Position numbers and translations under genes: made by a program
Assembly: GCF_006494425.1 (NCBI RefSeq)
Contig: NZ_VHIV01000012.1
Coordinates: forward strand, 1 to 64,000
Source of the DNA: Bacillus dicomae
GTDB lineage: Bacteria; Bacillota; Bacilli; Bacillales; Bacillaceae_G
Direction: 5' to 3'
DNA: 64,000 bases
Part shown: one piece after another, positions 41,867 to 51,964 of the stretch
Layout of the letters: each line of letters opens with the position of its first letter
Position numbering within the stretch: position 1 is the stretch's first letter
The notes under the pieces: generated by a model
Told to the model about the DNA's origin: nothing
The model's database searches: none
What the model saw: only the letters and a program-made list of their open reading frames with translations

Positions 41867-43345
41867 TCATTTATTAATAATTGCTTGTCGAGCTTTTTCT
41901 TTATCATCAAAATGAATAGTTGAATCTTTTAAAATTTGATACGTTTCATGCCCTTTCCCTGCAATCAAAACAATATCATTAGAAGATGCCATGTTTATTG
42001 CGTGACTTATTGCAAGTTCACGATCTACTTCTACTTTATAATTCAAATTATTATTTTGCGAAAATCCTTTTTCAATATCTTTCATTATTGCCTGCGGATC
42101 TTCCGAACGTGGATTGTCAGAAGTAATAAAAACAAAATCGCTATAACCTCCAGCAATTCCGCCCATTATAGATCGTTTTTTTACGTCTCTATCTCCACCA
42201 CAACCGAAAACAGTGATAACTTTACCTGTTGAAAACTCACTAATTGTAGAGAGAACGTTTTCTAACGCATCCGGTGTATGAGCATAGTCCACTATTACAA
42301 GAAAATCTTGATTTTCATCTATGATTTCCATTCTACCTTCAATACTCTTTAAGTTAGATAAGCTATCACAAATGTTTGTAAGCGGAATACCTTCAACCAT
42401 TGCAACTGTTATTGCTGCTAATGCATTATAAACATTGAAACGACCCACAAGATTAAGGCTAACCTCTATTTCTCCATTAAAGGACGAAACTAAAAAACGA
42501 ATTCCTTTTGGGCTTAAAGTTATGTTCTTCGCTTGAACATCTGCTCCATTATGTATTCCATATGTGATAACCTCAGCTGAAGTAATTTTTTTAAAGTATT
42601 CTATCGATGGATCATCTGCATTCAAAACAGCTATTTTTTTACCTGTAGTAGATAAATCATTTCCTAATCTCGCAAAAAGAAGACTTTTTACATGCTTATA
42701 TTCATCAAATGTTCCATGATAATCTAAATGATCTTGTGTTAAATTTGTGAAAACAGCTATTTTAAAGTTACACCCTTTAACTCTTTCCATATGTAAACCT
42801 TGTGACGTAACTTCCATAACACAATAATCTGCATTTTGATTTTTCATCATTTGCAAATTCCGTTGAAGTGTTGGAGGTTCTTGCGTATTAATATCAGTAG
42901 AATACCATTTTGAACCAACTTTGACTCCGTTATTCCCCATGAGCCCCGTGTGATATCCATAATCACTTAAAATTTTTTCAATTAAATAAGAAGTAGTTGT
43001 TTTCCCATTTGTCCCTGTAATTCCAATTAACTTCATTTTATTAGATGGATAACCATAGAAATGTGACGCAATAACTGCCATAGCATACCTAGCATCTTTA
43101 ACAATTATTCTAGGTATCTCAATATTTACATCTCTTTCTACAATTAGCGCTACAGCACCATTTTTCACTGCATCTTCAACAAATTGATGTCGATCTTCAA
43201 GAAAACCATCGATACCTGATACACATATAAATAGATCTCCATCAGTTATCTTTCTAGAATCCATTTCTAACCCCGTAATTTCTACATCCATATTGCCAAT
43301 AGTTTCTTTAATCAATAACAAATTCGCCAGCTCTTTTAGTTTCAA
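41867..43345 (-). CDS. murE: MurE-type UDP-MurNAc-tripeptide ligase (second copy)
   Basis: 492 aa from the TTG at 43345 (AAGGGGG 8 nt upstream; ATG at 43378 is possible). Adds the third amino acid of the stem peptide with ATP. Motifs: ITGTNGKTTTSYLIEKIL (P-loop), DINTQEPPTLQRNL, MEVTSQGLHMERVKG, FTNLTQDHLDYHGTFDEYKH (carbamylated Lys), VDYAHTPDALENVL and SDNPRSEDP, the DNPR motif that selects meso-diaminopimelate. It stands outside the dcw cluster, so it is a paralogue; B. cereus-group members often keep one. Confidence 0.9.
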   Translation of the reverse strand: MKLKELANLLLIKETIGNMDVEITGLEMDSRKITDGDLFICVSGIDGFLEDRHQFVEDAVKNGAVALIVERDVNIEIPRIIVKDARYAMAVIASHFYGYPSNKMKLIGITGTNGKTTTSYLIEKILSDYGYHTGLMGNNGVKVGSKWYSTDINTQEPPTLQRNLQMMKNQNADYCVMEVTSQGLHMERVKGCNFKIAVFTNLTQDHLDYHGTFDEYKHVKSLLFARLGNDLSTTGKKIAVLNADDPSIEYFKKITSAEVITYGIHNGADVQAKNITLSPKGIRFLVSSFNGEIEVSLNLVGRFNVYNALAAITVAMVEGIPLTNICDSLSNLKSIEGRMEIIDENQDFLVIVDYAHTPDALENVLSTISEFSTGKVITVFGCGGDRDVKKRSIMGGIAGGYSDFVFITSDNPRSEDPQAIMKDIEKGFSQNNNLNYKVEVDRELAISHAINMASSNDIVLIAGKGHETYQILKDSTIHFDDKEKARQAIINK

Positions 43346-43459
43346 ATCCTCCGCCCCCTTACGTATTTCCCTTGTCATTTTACCACTTTATACAAAATAA
43401 TGGTTTAAAAACCCATACCAATCAAAGAAAATTTACTCATCTTAAATAAACAAAAAATA

Positions 43460-43490
43460 AAAGAGCACTTGTTTCCGCAAGTGCCCTTTT
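43460..43490. terminator. Terminator
   Basis: AAAAGAGCACTTG...CAAGTGCCCTTTT. The stem resembles the AGAGCACTT stems of the arrays. Confidence 0.75.
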
Positions 43491-43624
43491 GGGGATTTTG
43501 AGATATCCTCTTAACGAAAGTTAAGGTTACTTAAAGTTAAAAGGTATTTCTATTATATGCTTGTCCTTTTTATTTGTGCATAATCAATATATAAACATCT
43601 TTAATCATTCTTAATAACTTTTAG

Positions 43625-44254
43625 TTATAGTTCTTTCTTACATGTTATCATTAAAAAATTGATTAAAGGTTTATTTGCCATGTTCTTATTTGGTTCATCA
43701 ATTTCCGAAATTTGTACTAATCCATTTTGATTAAAATCTTTTTTTATAGATTCAGAATCATAGAAGAACATTTTTACGCCTTCCATTATCTCATAATAGT
43801 CTTGCTCCAGCTGTTTTCCTTTTCCGTACATTGGAGCTTTTTTAGAAACAGTTGTAAAAACCATATATCCGCCTGGTTTTAACTGATTATAACAATCTTT
43901 AATAAATTTCACTCTTTCCTGCTCATTTAACAAATGAAGAAGAGCATGACTAAATATCCCATCATAAGATTTATTATCAAAAGGCATTTCGTTTACCGAA
44001 CCGTGATATATACTAATATCTTCTAATCCGTTTTGTTTCGCTAAATCAATAGCTGTTTTTGAAATTTCAATCCCTGTTACATTTATATCATTATCGATAA
44101 ACACCTTTGCGTTTCTGCCATATCCAATACCCGGAACTAATATGTCCTTAACGTTCTTTTCTAGAAAAAAATCTTTTGCCAAAATTGCAGATTCTGTAGG
44201 TTCAAACCCCCACATCGTTTGTTTCTCAATAAAACTTGATTCCCAAAATTCCAT
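43625..44254 (-). CDS. Class I SAM-dependent methyltransferase
   Basis: 209 aa from the ATG at 44254 (AAGGAGAT upstream). FWESSFIEKQTMWGFEPTES start, motif I KDILVPGIGYGRNAKVF, then VTGIEISKTAIDLAKQNGLE, FDNKSYDGIFSHALLHLLNE, and LKPGGYMVFTTVSKKAPMYG. Resembles thiol- or tellurite-type small-molecule methyltransferases. Function unproven; single gene. Confidence 0.88.
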   Translation of the reverse strand: MEFWESSFIEKQTMWGFEPTESAILAKDFFLEKNVKDILVPGIGYGRNAKVFIDNDINVTGIEISKTAIDLAKQNGLEDISIYHGSVNEMPFDNKSYDGIFSHALLHLLNEQERVKFIKDCYNQLKPGGYMVFTTVSKKAPMYGKGKQLEQDYYEIMEGVKMFFYDSESIKKDFNQNGLVQISEIDEPNKNMANKPLINFLMITCKKEL

Positions 44255-44441
44255 TATGTTTCTATCTCCTTGTTCTAATCCTATTTTTAATATCACATGA
44301 AAGACCTATTCATTTTAGCGCTGCTTTTTTCACCACAGTCACTATAGGTCCATTGAATATAGCATATAATAAGCCTATATCTAATTCAAAGATTGGCTGA
44401 ATATATTCTAAATATTAGCTTTTACACTTAGAAAAAATAAA

Positions 44442-44475
44442 AAATGCCAATACTTCAATTGTATATTGGCATTTC
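44442..44475. terminator. Terminator
   Basis: AAATGCCAATA...TATTGGCATTT between the two minus-strand genes. Confidence 0.8.
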
Positions 44476-44485
44476 ACATAAGAAA

Positions 44486-44983
44486 TTATCTTTTTATTTT
44501 GTTCTGATCTAATATTTTTTCTAACACTTCTAAAGTTATTGGTTGAGCTTTCTCTATTAATTGATAACCAATACGCCCATTCGGTTCAGCTGTAACTTGT
44601 TGTAGACTCTTTAAATCATGAATTCCTTTTTCTCTTAATTGCATATAAAGTTGTTGTTCCGACATTTTTGCCTTCATCAAATTCTCTTTTACAATCTCCC
44701 CGTTTTCTACTATTATAATGCTGCTGCCATTTAGGAATTGTTCCATCTTCTTTGATTTCAATTCCAAAAAATGAATGATAAGAAGTATGCTTGCAAATAT
44801 TACAGCTGCAAATATAGATGGGCCTACTTTCCTACTTAATACAGGCTCTACAATAATACGTCCAATGGATACTACTATAATGATTTCAGCTCTTGTCATT
44901 TGGCTAACAGATGTACTGCCTGTCATTTTTAATGCAATCATTCCAGTGAAAATTAAAATAATGCTTTCCAAAATCATATTCAT
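44486..44983 (-). CDS. DUF421 membrane protein (YetF/YdfR family)
   Basis: 165 aa. Three spans at 1-75 (ESIILIFTGMIALKMTGSTS; IIVVSIGRIIVEPVLSRKVG; SIFAAVIFASILLIIHFLEL), then the cytoplasmic DUF421 beta domain: IIIVENGEIVKENLMKAKMS, EQQLYMQLREKGI, LKSLQQVTAEPNGRIGYQL. Related to YetF-type spore and membrane proteins. Role unknown. Confidence 0.88.
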   Translation of the reverse strand: MNMILESIILIFTGMIALKMTGSTSVSQMTRAEIIIVVSIGRIIVEPVLSRKVGPSIFAAVIFASILLIIHFLELKSKKMEQFLNGSSIIIVENGEIVKENLMKAKMSEQQLYMQLREKGIHDLKSLQQVTAEPNGRIGYQLIEKAQPITLEVLEKILDQNKIKR

Positions 44984-45194
44984 AATAGCTCAACCCTTTA
45001 ATGGTGAATATTACTAGCATTCCCATTTCGTATAACATTCTAAATGCATATTAATTAAACTTTTTCGTAAAAATAAAACTTAAATATACTGAAAGAGGAT
45101 CTATTTTGATCAATCTTTTTTCAATAAGGATTTGTTAATTCATCTTCCATTGTCCAAAATTAAAAAAGCACCCAAATGGATGCATAGAGTAAAC

Positions 45195-45365
45195 TTATTC
45201 ATTATTACTTTCTCCACTTTCATCATCAACTGATTTCAAGTCTAACATGCTGCCTATATCAGGCGGTAAAGCTAACTCTATACCAGCTACCGGTTGATTA
45301 TCTTCATTAAACCATTGTTTTTTAAATTTAATCAATTCTTCATTTCCCTTATTTTCATTCATATT
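45195..45365 (-). CDS. 56-residue hypothetical protein
   Basis: ATG at 45365 with GAGGGG upstream. MNENKGNEELIKFKKQWFNE, DNQPVAGIELALPPDIGSML, then acidic DLKSVDDESGESNNE. Small acidic soluble protein; unknown family. Confidence 0.55.
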   Translation of the reverse strand, partial: NMNENKGNEELIKFKKQWFNEDNQPVAGIELALPPDIGSMLDLKSVDDESGESNNE

Positions 45366-45585
45366 ATCCCCTCTTTTATGTTTGATATTAAACCCTTTAC
45401 TTAATATGTACATGGAGAAAGATAATATACTATTTATACATAATGAAAAAGCAAAAATCATTCTCTGTTTTCACAACCCGTTGTACCTTTTAAAAAATCC
45501 CCGTACATGTTACTCCGTGCTCTGTTATCATATTAATGACGAAACATATGTGAGCTATGTGACAAATCCCTGATCATTTTATTCA

Positions 45586-45810
45586 TTATTCATATGAGAC
45601 AAATACTTTTAAAGGGGTAATTATTCCTCGACTTAATTCCTCAAAACATTGAATGAGTCCTGTATATTGTATTTCATGTTGAAAAATCTCCTCTATCCAT
45701 GGAGTTTGTTCTATTTGATTAAAAAACCAATCTGCATGTTTTTGATAATCATATCCATCACTTGAACCAATGATTTTCATTTTTTTCTGATAAAAGTCGT
45801 CGTTTAACAT
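45586..45810 (-). CDS. 74-residue hypothetical protein
   Basis: ATG at 45810; ribosome site weak. FYQKKMKIIGSSDGYDYQKH, ADWFFNQIEQTPWIEEIFQH, ending ITPLKVFVSYE. Amphipathic helical protein; not recognised. Could be a truncated gene. Confidence 0.45.
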   Translation of the reverse strand: MLNDDFYQKKMKIIGSSDGYDYQKHADWFFNQIEQTPWIEEIFQHEIQYTGLIQCFEELSRGIITPLKVFVSYE

Positions 45811-45888
45811 TAGTTCTTCTAGGATTTAGACACAGACTATATTTATATCCCTAATAGATAGCAGTAAACTAGATTGAGTGAATAGAAA

Positions 45889-46092
45889 TTATAATTCAGC
45901 TAAGTGTTTAATAAAATAAGTCATTGCCCAAATTAATGTCGCAAATTGAGTGACAAAATACATTGTCCATTCAAAGCCAGTTAATTTTCTCTCTCGTTTA
46001 ACCTTCTTTAAGTATCTGTAAAATATAAATGTACTTAAAAACATAAGTAACAACGATAATTGTTGTAAATCATCAATTATACGTACTGCCAT
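45889..46092 (-). CDS. Small two-span membrane protein
   Basis: 67 aa from the ATG at 46092 (AGGAGGGTG upstream). LQQLSLLLMFLSTFIFYRYL, a basic loop KKVKRERK, then WTMYFVTQFATLIWAMTYF. Holin-sized, but no clear family; single gene. Confidence 0.6.
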   Translation of the reverse strand: MAVRIIDDLQQLSLLLMFLSTFIFYRYLKKVKRERKLTGFEWTMYFVTQFATLIWAMTYFIKHLAEL

Positions 46093-46188
46093 AGACTCTA
46101 TCACCCTCCTAATCAAAATAAATGCTATACTTTAAGAATAACATTTATTGGTAGTTTATTTCCATTTTAGATTACTTATGTCCTAAAC

Positions 46189-46217
46189 AAAAAGAGCACT
46201 CAGCTATTGAGTGCTCT
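46189..46217. terminator. Terminator
   Basis: AAAGAGCACTCA...TGAGTGCTCT, another GAGCACT-type stem, with an A-run that serves as T-run on the minus strand. Confidence 0.75.
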
Positions 46218-46269
46218 AAAAAATATTAATTCAACTCATTTTCCTTGTAATGGTTGCGTGTAATTCCCC

Positions 46270-46596
46270 TTACTTTTTATATTTCAGTTTTATCACTTCT
46301 GGTATTTGTTCGCTATCATATGTTCTCTTATATATTCCCCCATCCGGTGTAACAAATTGCAACGTAATTTCACCACAAACACCATGTAGTATTTTAAATT
46401 TACCTTGTGCATTTGAAATACTGCGTTCCTTACTTTCAATAGAATCTTCATGAATTTTCACATTAGATATAGGTTCGTTATTTTGACCTATTATAATACC
46501 TCTTGAATACTTACCAACGGCAATGCATTGATCATCTTTTTTATAAAATTTAATCACAACGATAGCTCCAGTGATTACAGCGATACACACAAACAA
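46270..46596 (-). CDS. Membrane-anchored carboxypeptidase-regulatory-like domain
   Basis: 108 aa. An N-terminal span (MFVCIAVITGAIVVIKFYKK) is followed by a Cna-B/CarboxypepD_reg-like fold: IGQNNEPISNVKIHEDS, SISNAQGKFKILHGVCGEIT and LQFVTPDGGIYKRTYD. It lacks an enzyme domain. The start is uncertain: the only AGGAGG lies 25 nt upstream of the TTG at 46596 and no closer in-frame start exists. Confidence 0.6.
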   Translation of the reverse strand: MFVCIAVITGAIVVIKFYKKDDQCIAVGKYSRGIIIGQNNEPISNVKIHEDSIESKERSISNAQGKFKILHGVCGEITLQFVTPDGGIYKRTYDSEQIPEVIKLKYKK

Positions 46597-46637
46597 GAGA
46601 ATTATTTTGCGCCGTACAACAAACCTCCTTATTCATT

Positions 46638-48008
46638 TTATTCTTTTTTAAATTGAAAATTTAGACGTTCCACTTGTTTGATTTCCTCCATTACTTTACG
46701 AATGCCTTCTTCAATCCTATCTTCCTTTACATTCGATACGTTCAACTTTAATAGCCTTTGTTTCGGAAAACCTCTCACATAATTCTTATCAATCGTATCA
46801 ATACTGATTTGCATTTCACTTAGTCTTTGTATCAATATATCCGAAATACTTGTTTTATGTACTTCTAAACAAGTATGGATTCCAATTGTATTTTGCTTTT
46901 TATATGTAAATAAAAGTGGATTTTCACTATGCATTCTTTCTAATGCTTCTGCTAGTTTTTTAGATTTATTATTATAGGACGATTTAATTTTATTTTTATG
47001 GCGTTCGAACATGCCACTCTTTATATAAATTTCTAAAGCAGCTTGAGATATCATTGGGCTATCGATATCTAAAATCTTTTTATATGTATGGAAAGCACTC
47101 GAAATAACCGGTGGAATAACTGCTACACCAACTCGTAGACCTGGAAAAATAATTTTCGAATAACTTTTCAAATATATGACATGATTACCATGATCCAAGC
47201 TATATAACGGATCGGCTTTTGATGCTGTTTCTAAATCTGCTAAATAATCATCTTCTACTATAAATACATTGTATTTCTTAGCCAATAGTACGATTTTTTC
47301 TTTCTCATCTTTAGAATAAGAAGTTCCAAGTGGATGATGATATCTTGGTATTGTATAAAAGAATTTTATTTTACCAGTTCGAAAAATACGCTCCAATTCT
47401 GTTAAATCAATACCTTCATTCGTGCGTTTAATACCGATTACTGGAACTTTATTTATTCCTAGATATTCTATATACAAATGATACGTTGGCTGTTCAACTA
47501 ATATTGTTTCATTTTCATTTGGAAATGGGATAGAAGTTAATATTGCAAGTGCCTGTTGCACGCCTGACGTTATAAAAATATTGTCTTCTTTCGTGAACAC
47601 TTGATAATTTGCCAACTGTTTTTGAATGACTGGAATTAAAGATGGTAATCCTTTCGGCGTTCCGTATACGAACAAATCATTTTTATTAGTATCAATAGCC
47701 TTATTAATGCAATGCTGAAAATCTAAATACGGGAAAACATCTGGATCTGGTGCTGAAGAAGCAAAATCAATTATCTCGTTACTTTCTATAGTACTCCCCG
47801 ATTTCTTAACTACGTAGTATCCACTTTGAGGGACAGAATATATAATATGACGCTTTTCTAATTCATGAAGCGCACGTATAACTGTCGCCTTATTACATTC
47901 ATATTGCACAACAAGTGACCGTATTGATGGTAATTTCTGTCCTTCATTTATCTCTCCATTTTGAATCATTTTTTCTATATCGTTTAAAATATGTAAATAC
48001 TTATACAT
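46638..48008 (-). CDS. MocR/GabR-type PLP-binding regulator
   Basis: 456 aa, ATG. GntR helix-turn-helix: EGQKLPSIRSLVVQYECNKA, TVIRALHELEKRHIIY. Aminotransferase fold: PNENETILVEQPTYHLYIEY, FYTIPRYHHPLGTSYSKDEK, PLP-Lys in IYLKSYSKIIFPGLRVGVAV. Regulators of this family act on linked vitamin B6, GABA or amino-acid genes; no enzyme neighbour here indicates its target. Confidence 0.9.
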   Translation of the reverse strand: MYKYLHILNDIEKMIQNGEINEGQKLPSIRSLVVQYECNKATVIRALHELEKRHIIYSVPQSGYYVVKKSGSTIESNEIIDFASSAPDPDVFPYLDFQHCINKAIDTNKNDLFVYGTPKGLPSLIPVIQKQLANYQVFTKEDNIFITSGVQQALAILTSIPFPNENETILVEQPTYHLYIEYLGINKVPVIGIKRTNEGIDLTELERIFRTGKIKFFYTIPRYHHPLGTSYSKDEKEKIVLLAKKYNVFIVEDDYLADLETASKADPLYSLDHGNHVIYLKSYSKIIFPGLRVGVAVIPPVISSAFHTYKKILDIDSPMISQAALEIYIKSGMFERHKNKIKSSYNNKSKKLAEALERMHSENPLLFTYKKQNTIGIHTCLEVHKTSISDILIQRLSEMQISIDTIDKNYVRGFPKQRLLKLNVSNVKEDRIEEGIRKVMEEIKQVERLNFQFKKE

Positions 48009-48078
48009 ATTACACCTCCTTCAACAATTCTATATTTAATTACATCGATTTTTTATTTATATAGCAATCATTCCTCAA

Positions 48079-48672
48079 TTAGTTAATTTTCCGATCATCT
48101 ATATCGGAAATCCCAATAACATATGAATCATTTTCAATCCATTTCTTTACTGCTTCTGTTTTAAGCACACCTTCCACTTCTTTTTCTATTCTCTGTCCAA
48201 GTTCTCTTGCCCCTACTTCATCATTGCTAATCTTAGTTTTTATATCAATGGTAACAGGCTGATTCTTTTTATAATTTATTTGCTGAATCCCAAACCCTTC
48301 ATATCCATTCTTTCTGAATACGTCATCAAATATCTGTCCAAAAACTAACTCCCATCTATGTTCTGCATTTACAATCTCCTTGTTTCTTTGAGATATATTT
48401 ACTTTATAGGACATAATGCCTTGAATTTGCAATCTTTTATTAATTTTTTTTTTTATTTCATTAGCATTTTCGCTATCAGCAATCTCTAAATCTACTATTC
48501 TTGCTTTTTCATCCCATATAGCAGCACTAAAAAAAGATTCCTCCTTTACCGCTGCTGTAGCAATATCCATTACTATAGAATCTTCACTTTTAGATTCTTC
48601 CATTTCAGGCTCCCAAGCATACAATAAAGCAATTGAAAATAAAAATATAATCAACTTCTTTCCTCTTTTCAT
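48079..48672 (-). CDS. Secreted hypothetical protein
   Basis: 197 aa, ATG. Signal-like N-terminus KRGKKLIIFLFSIALLYAWE, then an acidic domain (DIATAAVKEESFFSAAIWDE; NISQRNKEIVNAEHRWELVF; EKEVEGVLKTEAVKKWIEND). The repeated KIN-type beta strands resemble DUF4030-like Bacillus proteins but I am not certain. Export rather than lipidation is likely (no lipobox Cys). Confidence 0.55.
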   Translation of the reverse strand: MKRGKKLIIFLFSIALLYAWEPEMEESKSEDSIVMDIATAAVKEESFFSAAIWDEKARIVDLEIADSENANEIKKKINKRLQIQGIMSYKVNISQRNKEIVNAEHRWELVFGQIFDDVFRKNGYEGFGIQQINYKKNQPVTIDIKTKISNDEVGARELGQRIEKEVEGVLKTEAVKKWIENDSYVIGISDIDDRKIN

Positions 48673-48841
48673 TGCACTTCCCCCCGTAAATTTTCATTTA
48701 CGATAAACTTTTACTTTCACATATAAATACCTTCTATAATTTTAAAATTTAACATTATTTCACATTTTCTCCTCTTAAAAAGGAAATTACAATTAATAAA
48801 TAGAATATCTCCATGAATAAATAAAAAGTGAGGGATATGTT

Positions 48842-50533
48842 ATGCAACGTTTAAATACGATTGATATTAGTAACGTTCTAGAATTAGAAAAGACTCTTTC
48901 TACTTTATTAAATGAAGAGATTTCTTCAAAACTAGAGCTTGAAAACTGGTTAAAGAAACAATCTACATTCATTTGGGAAATTGAAGAACAATTAAGATCG
49001 CACTATATCGCCTTTCAATTTAATACAGATAATAAAGAAATAAAAGATACTTTCGAATATGATCAATAATTTGTACGACCTCTAATGAAACGTTATCAAA
49101 ATGCATTTGATAATAAATATTTAGAATCACCTTTTCGAATGGAACTTGATCCAGAAACGTACAGCTTACTAAATAAAAAAATAAAGAATGCGCAAACATT
49201 ATTTTGTGAAAAGAACATTGATTTAGAGGTAAACGAAGACAGACTAGTAACCGAGTACTTCGAAATTACAGGTGGTTTAATTGCATTATGGGAGGGTGAA
49301 GAAAAAACTATTACTGAACTACAGTCTTACCTGCAAGATCCGAATCGTGATATACGAAAAAAAGCAAAAACACTCATTTCTGAAACATTCCTATCTGTTC
49401 AAGATAAATTACAACATATATTAAATGAATTAATCGTAATCCGTCACCAAAAAGCAAAAAACATTCAATTAGATAATTATCGTGATTATATGTTTAAAAA
49501 ACATGAACGTTTTGATTATACGCCTGAAGATTGCTATGAGCTTGCTGAATCTATTCGTAAGCATGTAGTGCCACTTATTGATAAGATATTTAATGAGAAA
49601 AAATGTGAACTTCAAGTAGATAGCCTTCGTCCATGGGATCTAAAAGCAGCCGCACCAAATCAAAAAGCATTAAAACCTATCGAAAACGCAAATAATTTAA
49701 TTGAAAAAAGTTCTCATATTTTACATAAACTAGACCCTGAGTTTTCCGCATTACTGAATCGTATGCAGAAAAATAATTGCTTAGATTTAGAAAGTCGGAA
49801 AGGAAAAGGACCTGGAGGATTTTGCGAATATTTACCTGCTTCTCAATTATCTTTTATTTTTATGAATCTCAATCATACACATTATGATGTTACTACTTTC
49901 CTCCATGAAATGGGCCAAAGTATTCATAATGATTGTATGAAGCAGTTAGAGCTTCAAAAGTATTTAGAAATCCCTTCAGAATCAGCTGAACTAGCTAGCA
50001 TGACAATGGAATTATTTTCGATGGAGTATTGGGATACTTTTTATGAAAATAAAGAAGAATTTACAAAAGCAAAAATAGATTTCTTTAAAGATATTGTTAA
50101 GTATTTACCACAAATGCTTATCGTTGATCAATTCCAGCATTGGATGTATGAAAATCCTAACCATACTGCTAAGGAAAGAAACGAAAAGTATTTAGAATTA
50201 CATAACACTTACCAATCGAACGTCGTAAATATTGAAGGCTATGAAAATTGGATAGCAACTGGATGGTTACCTGTACTACACATATTCGAAATACCATTCT
50301 ATTACATCGAATATGCAATCGCGCAACTTGGTGCGCTGCAAATGTATAAACAATATAAAGAAAATCCTAAACAAGCAATAGAGAATTATAAAAAGGCATT
50401 ATCATTAGGTAGTTCTAAACCTTTAACTGAAGTATATGAAGCAGCTGGTATTCGTTTTGATTTTTCTGGCGAAACAATTAAAGAATTAATGCTATTTGTA
50501 GAAAAAGAATTAGAATTACTTGAGCAATTATAA
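48842..50533 (+). pseudogene. M3-family oligopeptidase (PepF-like), interrupted and motif-damaged
   Basis: One frame throughout, ATG at 48842, with a TAA at 49067-49069 followed in the same frame by FVRPLMKRYQNAFDNKYLES. The helical N-domain leads to the peptidase core: SQLSFIFMNLNHTHYDVTTF, then FLHEMGQSIHN, where HExxH has become HExxQ (CAA 49916-49918), and the downstream ESAELASMTMELFSM carries the Glu zinc ligand. Ends with IATGWLPVLHIFEIPFYYIE, typical of M3. The stop and the lost zinc His both argue against an active peptidase. Confidence 0.85.
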
Positions 50534-50535
50534 GA

Positions 50536-50574
50536 AGAAAACTACACCTATATTTTAGGTGTAGTTTTCTTCTT
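50536..50574. terminator. Bidirectional terminator
   Basis: AAGAAAACTACACCTA...TAGGTGTAGTTTTCTT between the peptidase and the AraC gene. Confidence 0.9.
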
Positions 50575-51636
50575 TATTTTATTAATCAGTTCTATGTACT
50601 GAGAATCGCCATATCCAATTGTAGGAAAAAGATGAAACAACTTCGTTAATAATTCTCGAGTTGATAAATCTTTATTTTTAGAGATGAATTTCATTACTGC
50701 ATTATCTCCTTTTAGCATTTCTAAAAATAAATCTATAGCCTGATACATGACAGGTGGTACCTTATAGAAAGTCTTTTTATGATTTACTAATACTTCATTG
50801 TATACCGAAGAATAATTTCCTAATTCAAGTTCAATTTGATTTACTTTAAATTCATCTTCTCTGAAGCTATTTAAGTATACCTTCCCTTCATAAGCTGACT
50901 GTTCAAGGTAAGAAAGTATGGTAAGTAGATTCATTTGGCAAAACATATCTTCACCAAACCATAAAACAATACATTTATAATTTTTCGTAAAAAGTTTTTC
51001 TAACGGATCTATAACCTTTTTTGTATAACTTTCTACGGAACTGTTATGTCCTTCTGCTCTTGTTTTAATAAACTCTTCATTAAAAACTTTTTTAGTAGCG
51101 GGATTCACACACATCGCTTCATTAAATGGCGCATAATCAGACTCCCCCATTAGCTTCTCGGTTTTAAATTCCTCATACATAAATTGACCATTTAATATGT
51201 TAAGCACATCTTTATCAAACAACTCACTATTTTCATTTCGTAACTGTTCAACTTCTATTTTTCTAGAAATATTCATTTTAAACTTCCCTTCTATTTTTAG
51301 TTTAATAAATGATTGAATAGGCATTTTGTTAAGCTGAAATTCTCTTGGATTCATTCCAAAAACATTCTTAAAAGCTCTACTGTAAGCCTCTTGCGAAGAA
51401 TAATCGTAATCCAATGCAATATCTATTATCTTTCTATCATTCGTCAAATCCTCCGTAGATAAATACAATCTTCTCAAAAGAATATAGCGTCTAATATTAA
51501 TGCCTGTTACTTGATGAAATTTAAAAGAACAGTAATACGAAGAATACCCCATATAACGGGATAAATTATCTAATGAAAATTCCTTTTTTAAATTGCTCTC
51601 AATCCAATCGATCATCTGCTGTATATGTTCATTCAT
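50548..51636 (-). CDS. AraC-family regulator with C-terminal sensing domain
   Basis: About 362 aa from the ATG at 51636 (GGGAG upstream; GTG at 51645 is possible). Residues 1-105 form a double HTH: FSLDNLSRYMGYSSYYCSFK, IIDIALDYDYSSQEAYSRAF, GMNPREFQLNKMP. The rest is an alpha/beta domain of unknown ligand (NYKCIVLWFGEDMFCQMNLL, VNHKKTFYKVPPVMYQAI). DNA-binding at the N-terminus is the Rob/SoxS-like order. Target unknown. Confidence 0.82.
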   Translation of the reverse strand: MNEHIQQMIDWIESNLKKEFSLDNLSRYMGYSSYYCSFKFHQVTGINIRRYILLRRLYLSTEDLTNDRKIIDIALDYDYSSQEAYSRAFKNVFGMNPREFQLNKMPIQSFIKLKIEGKFKMNISRKIEVEQLRNENSELFDKDVLNILNGQFMYEEFKTEKLMGESDYAPFNEAMCVNPATKKVFNEEFIKTRAEGHNSSVESYTKKVIDPLEKLFTKNYKCIVLWFGEDMFCQMNLLTILSYLEQSAYEGKVYLNSFREDEFKVNQIELELGNYSSVYNEVLVNHKKTFYKVPPVMYQAIDLFLEMLKGDNAVMKFISKNKDLSTRELLTKLFHLFPTIGYGDSQYIELINKIKKKTTPKI

Positions 51637-51964
51637 TTCCTTCACTCCCTATTTAAAAGTATAGGAGAAATTCGTTTCCTTTTTTTGATATTTCTTGTGT
51701 TTTATAACATGAGCCATTCACTAAAACCTTTAGACTCTATATGTAAGTCTTAATTTCATATTTTTTCAGCTATCTTATTTTGTCATCCTTCTATTAAATT
51801 TTCAATTTCCGTAAACTAATATTTGGGCAACACCTTACTAATTATTAACAAATAAATTACATGATATTTCATTTTAAAGGATTTCAAAAATTAAACACGA
51901 ATTTTGTAACTTAAGATTCTTTTCGTTCTCTAGTAAAAAATTAAAGTTTGGAAAGGACGTTACA
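51637..51964. other. Noncoding gap
   Basis: AT-rich intergenic region between divergent genes; promoters for both are expected here. No gene, repeat or hairpin worth naming is seen. Confidence 0.6.

Noticed and set aside
12369-49069. Read-through of in-frame UAA stops by an unusual tRNA linked to lysK
   Set aside because: The genes with UAA (endolysin tail, coiled coil, M3 peptidase) carry other lesions as well, and no tRNA gene is visible here; ordinary decay is simpler.
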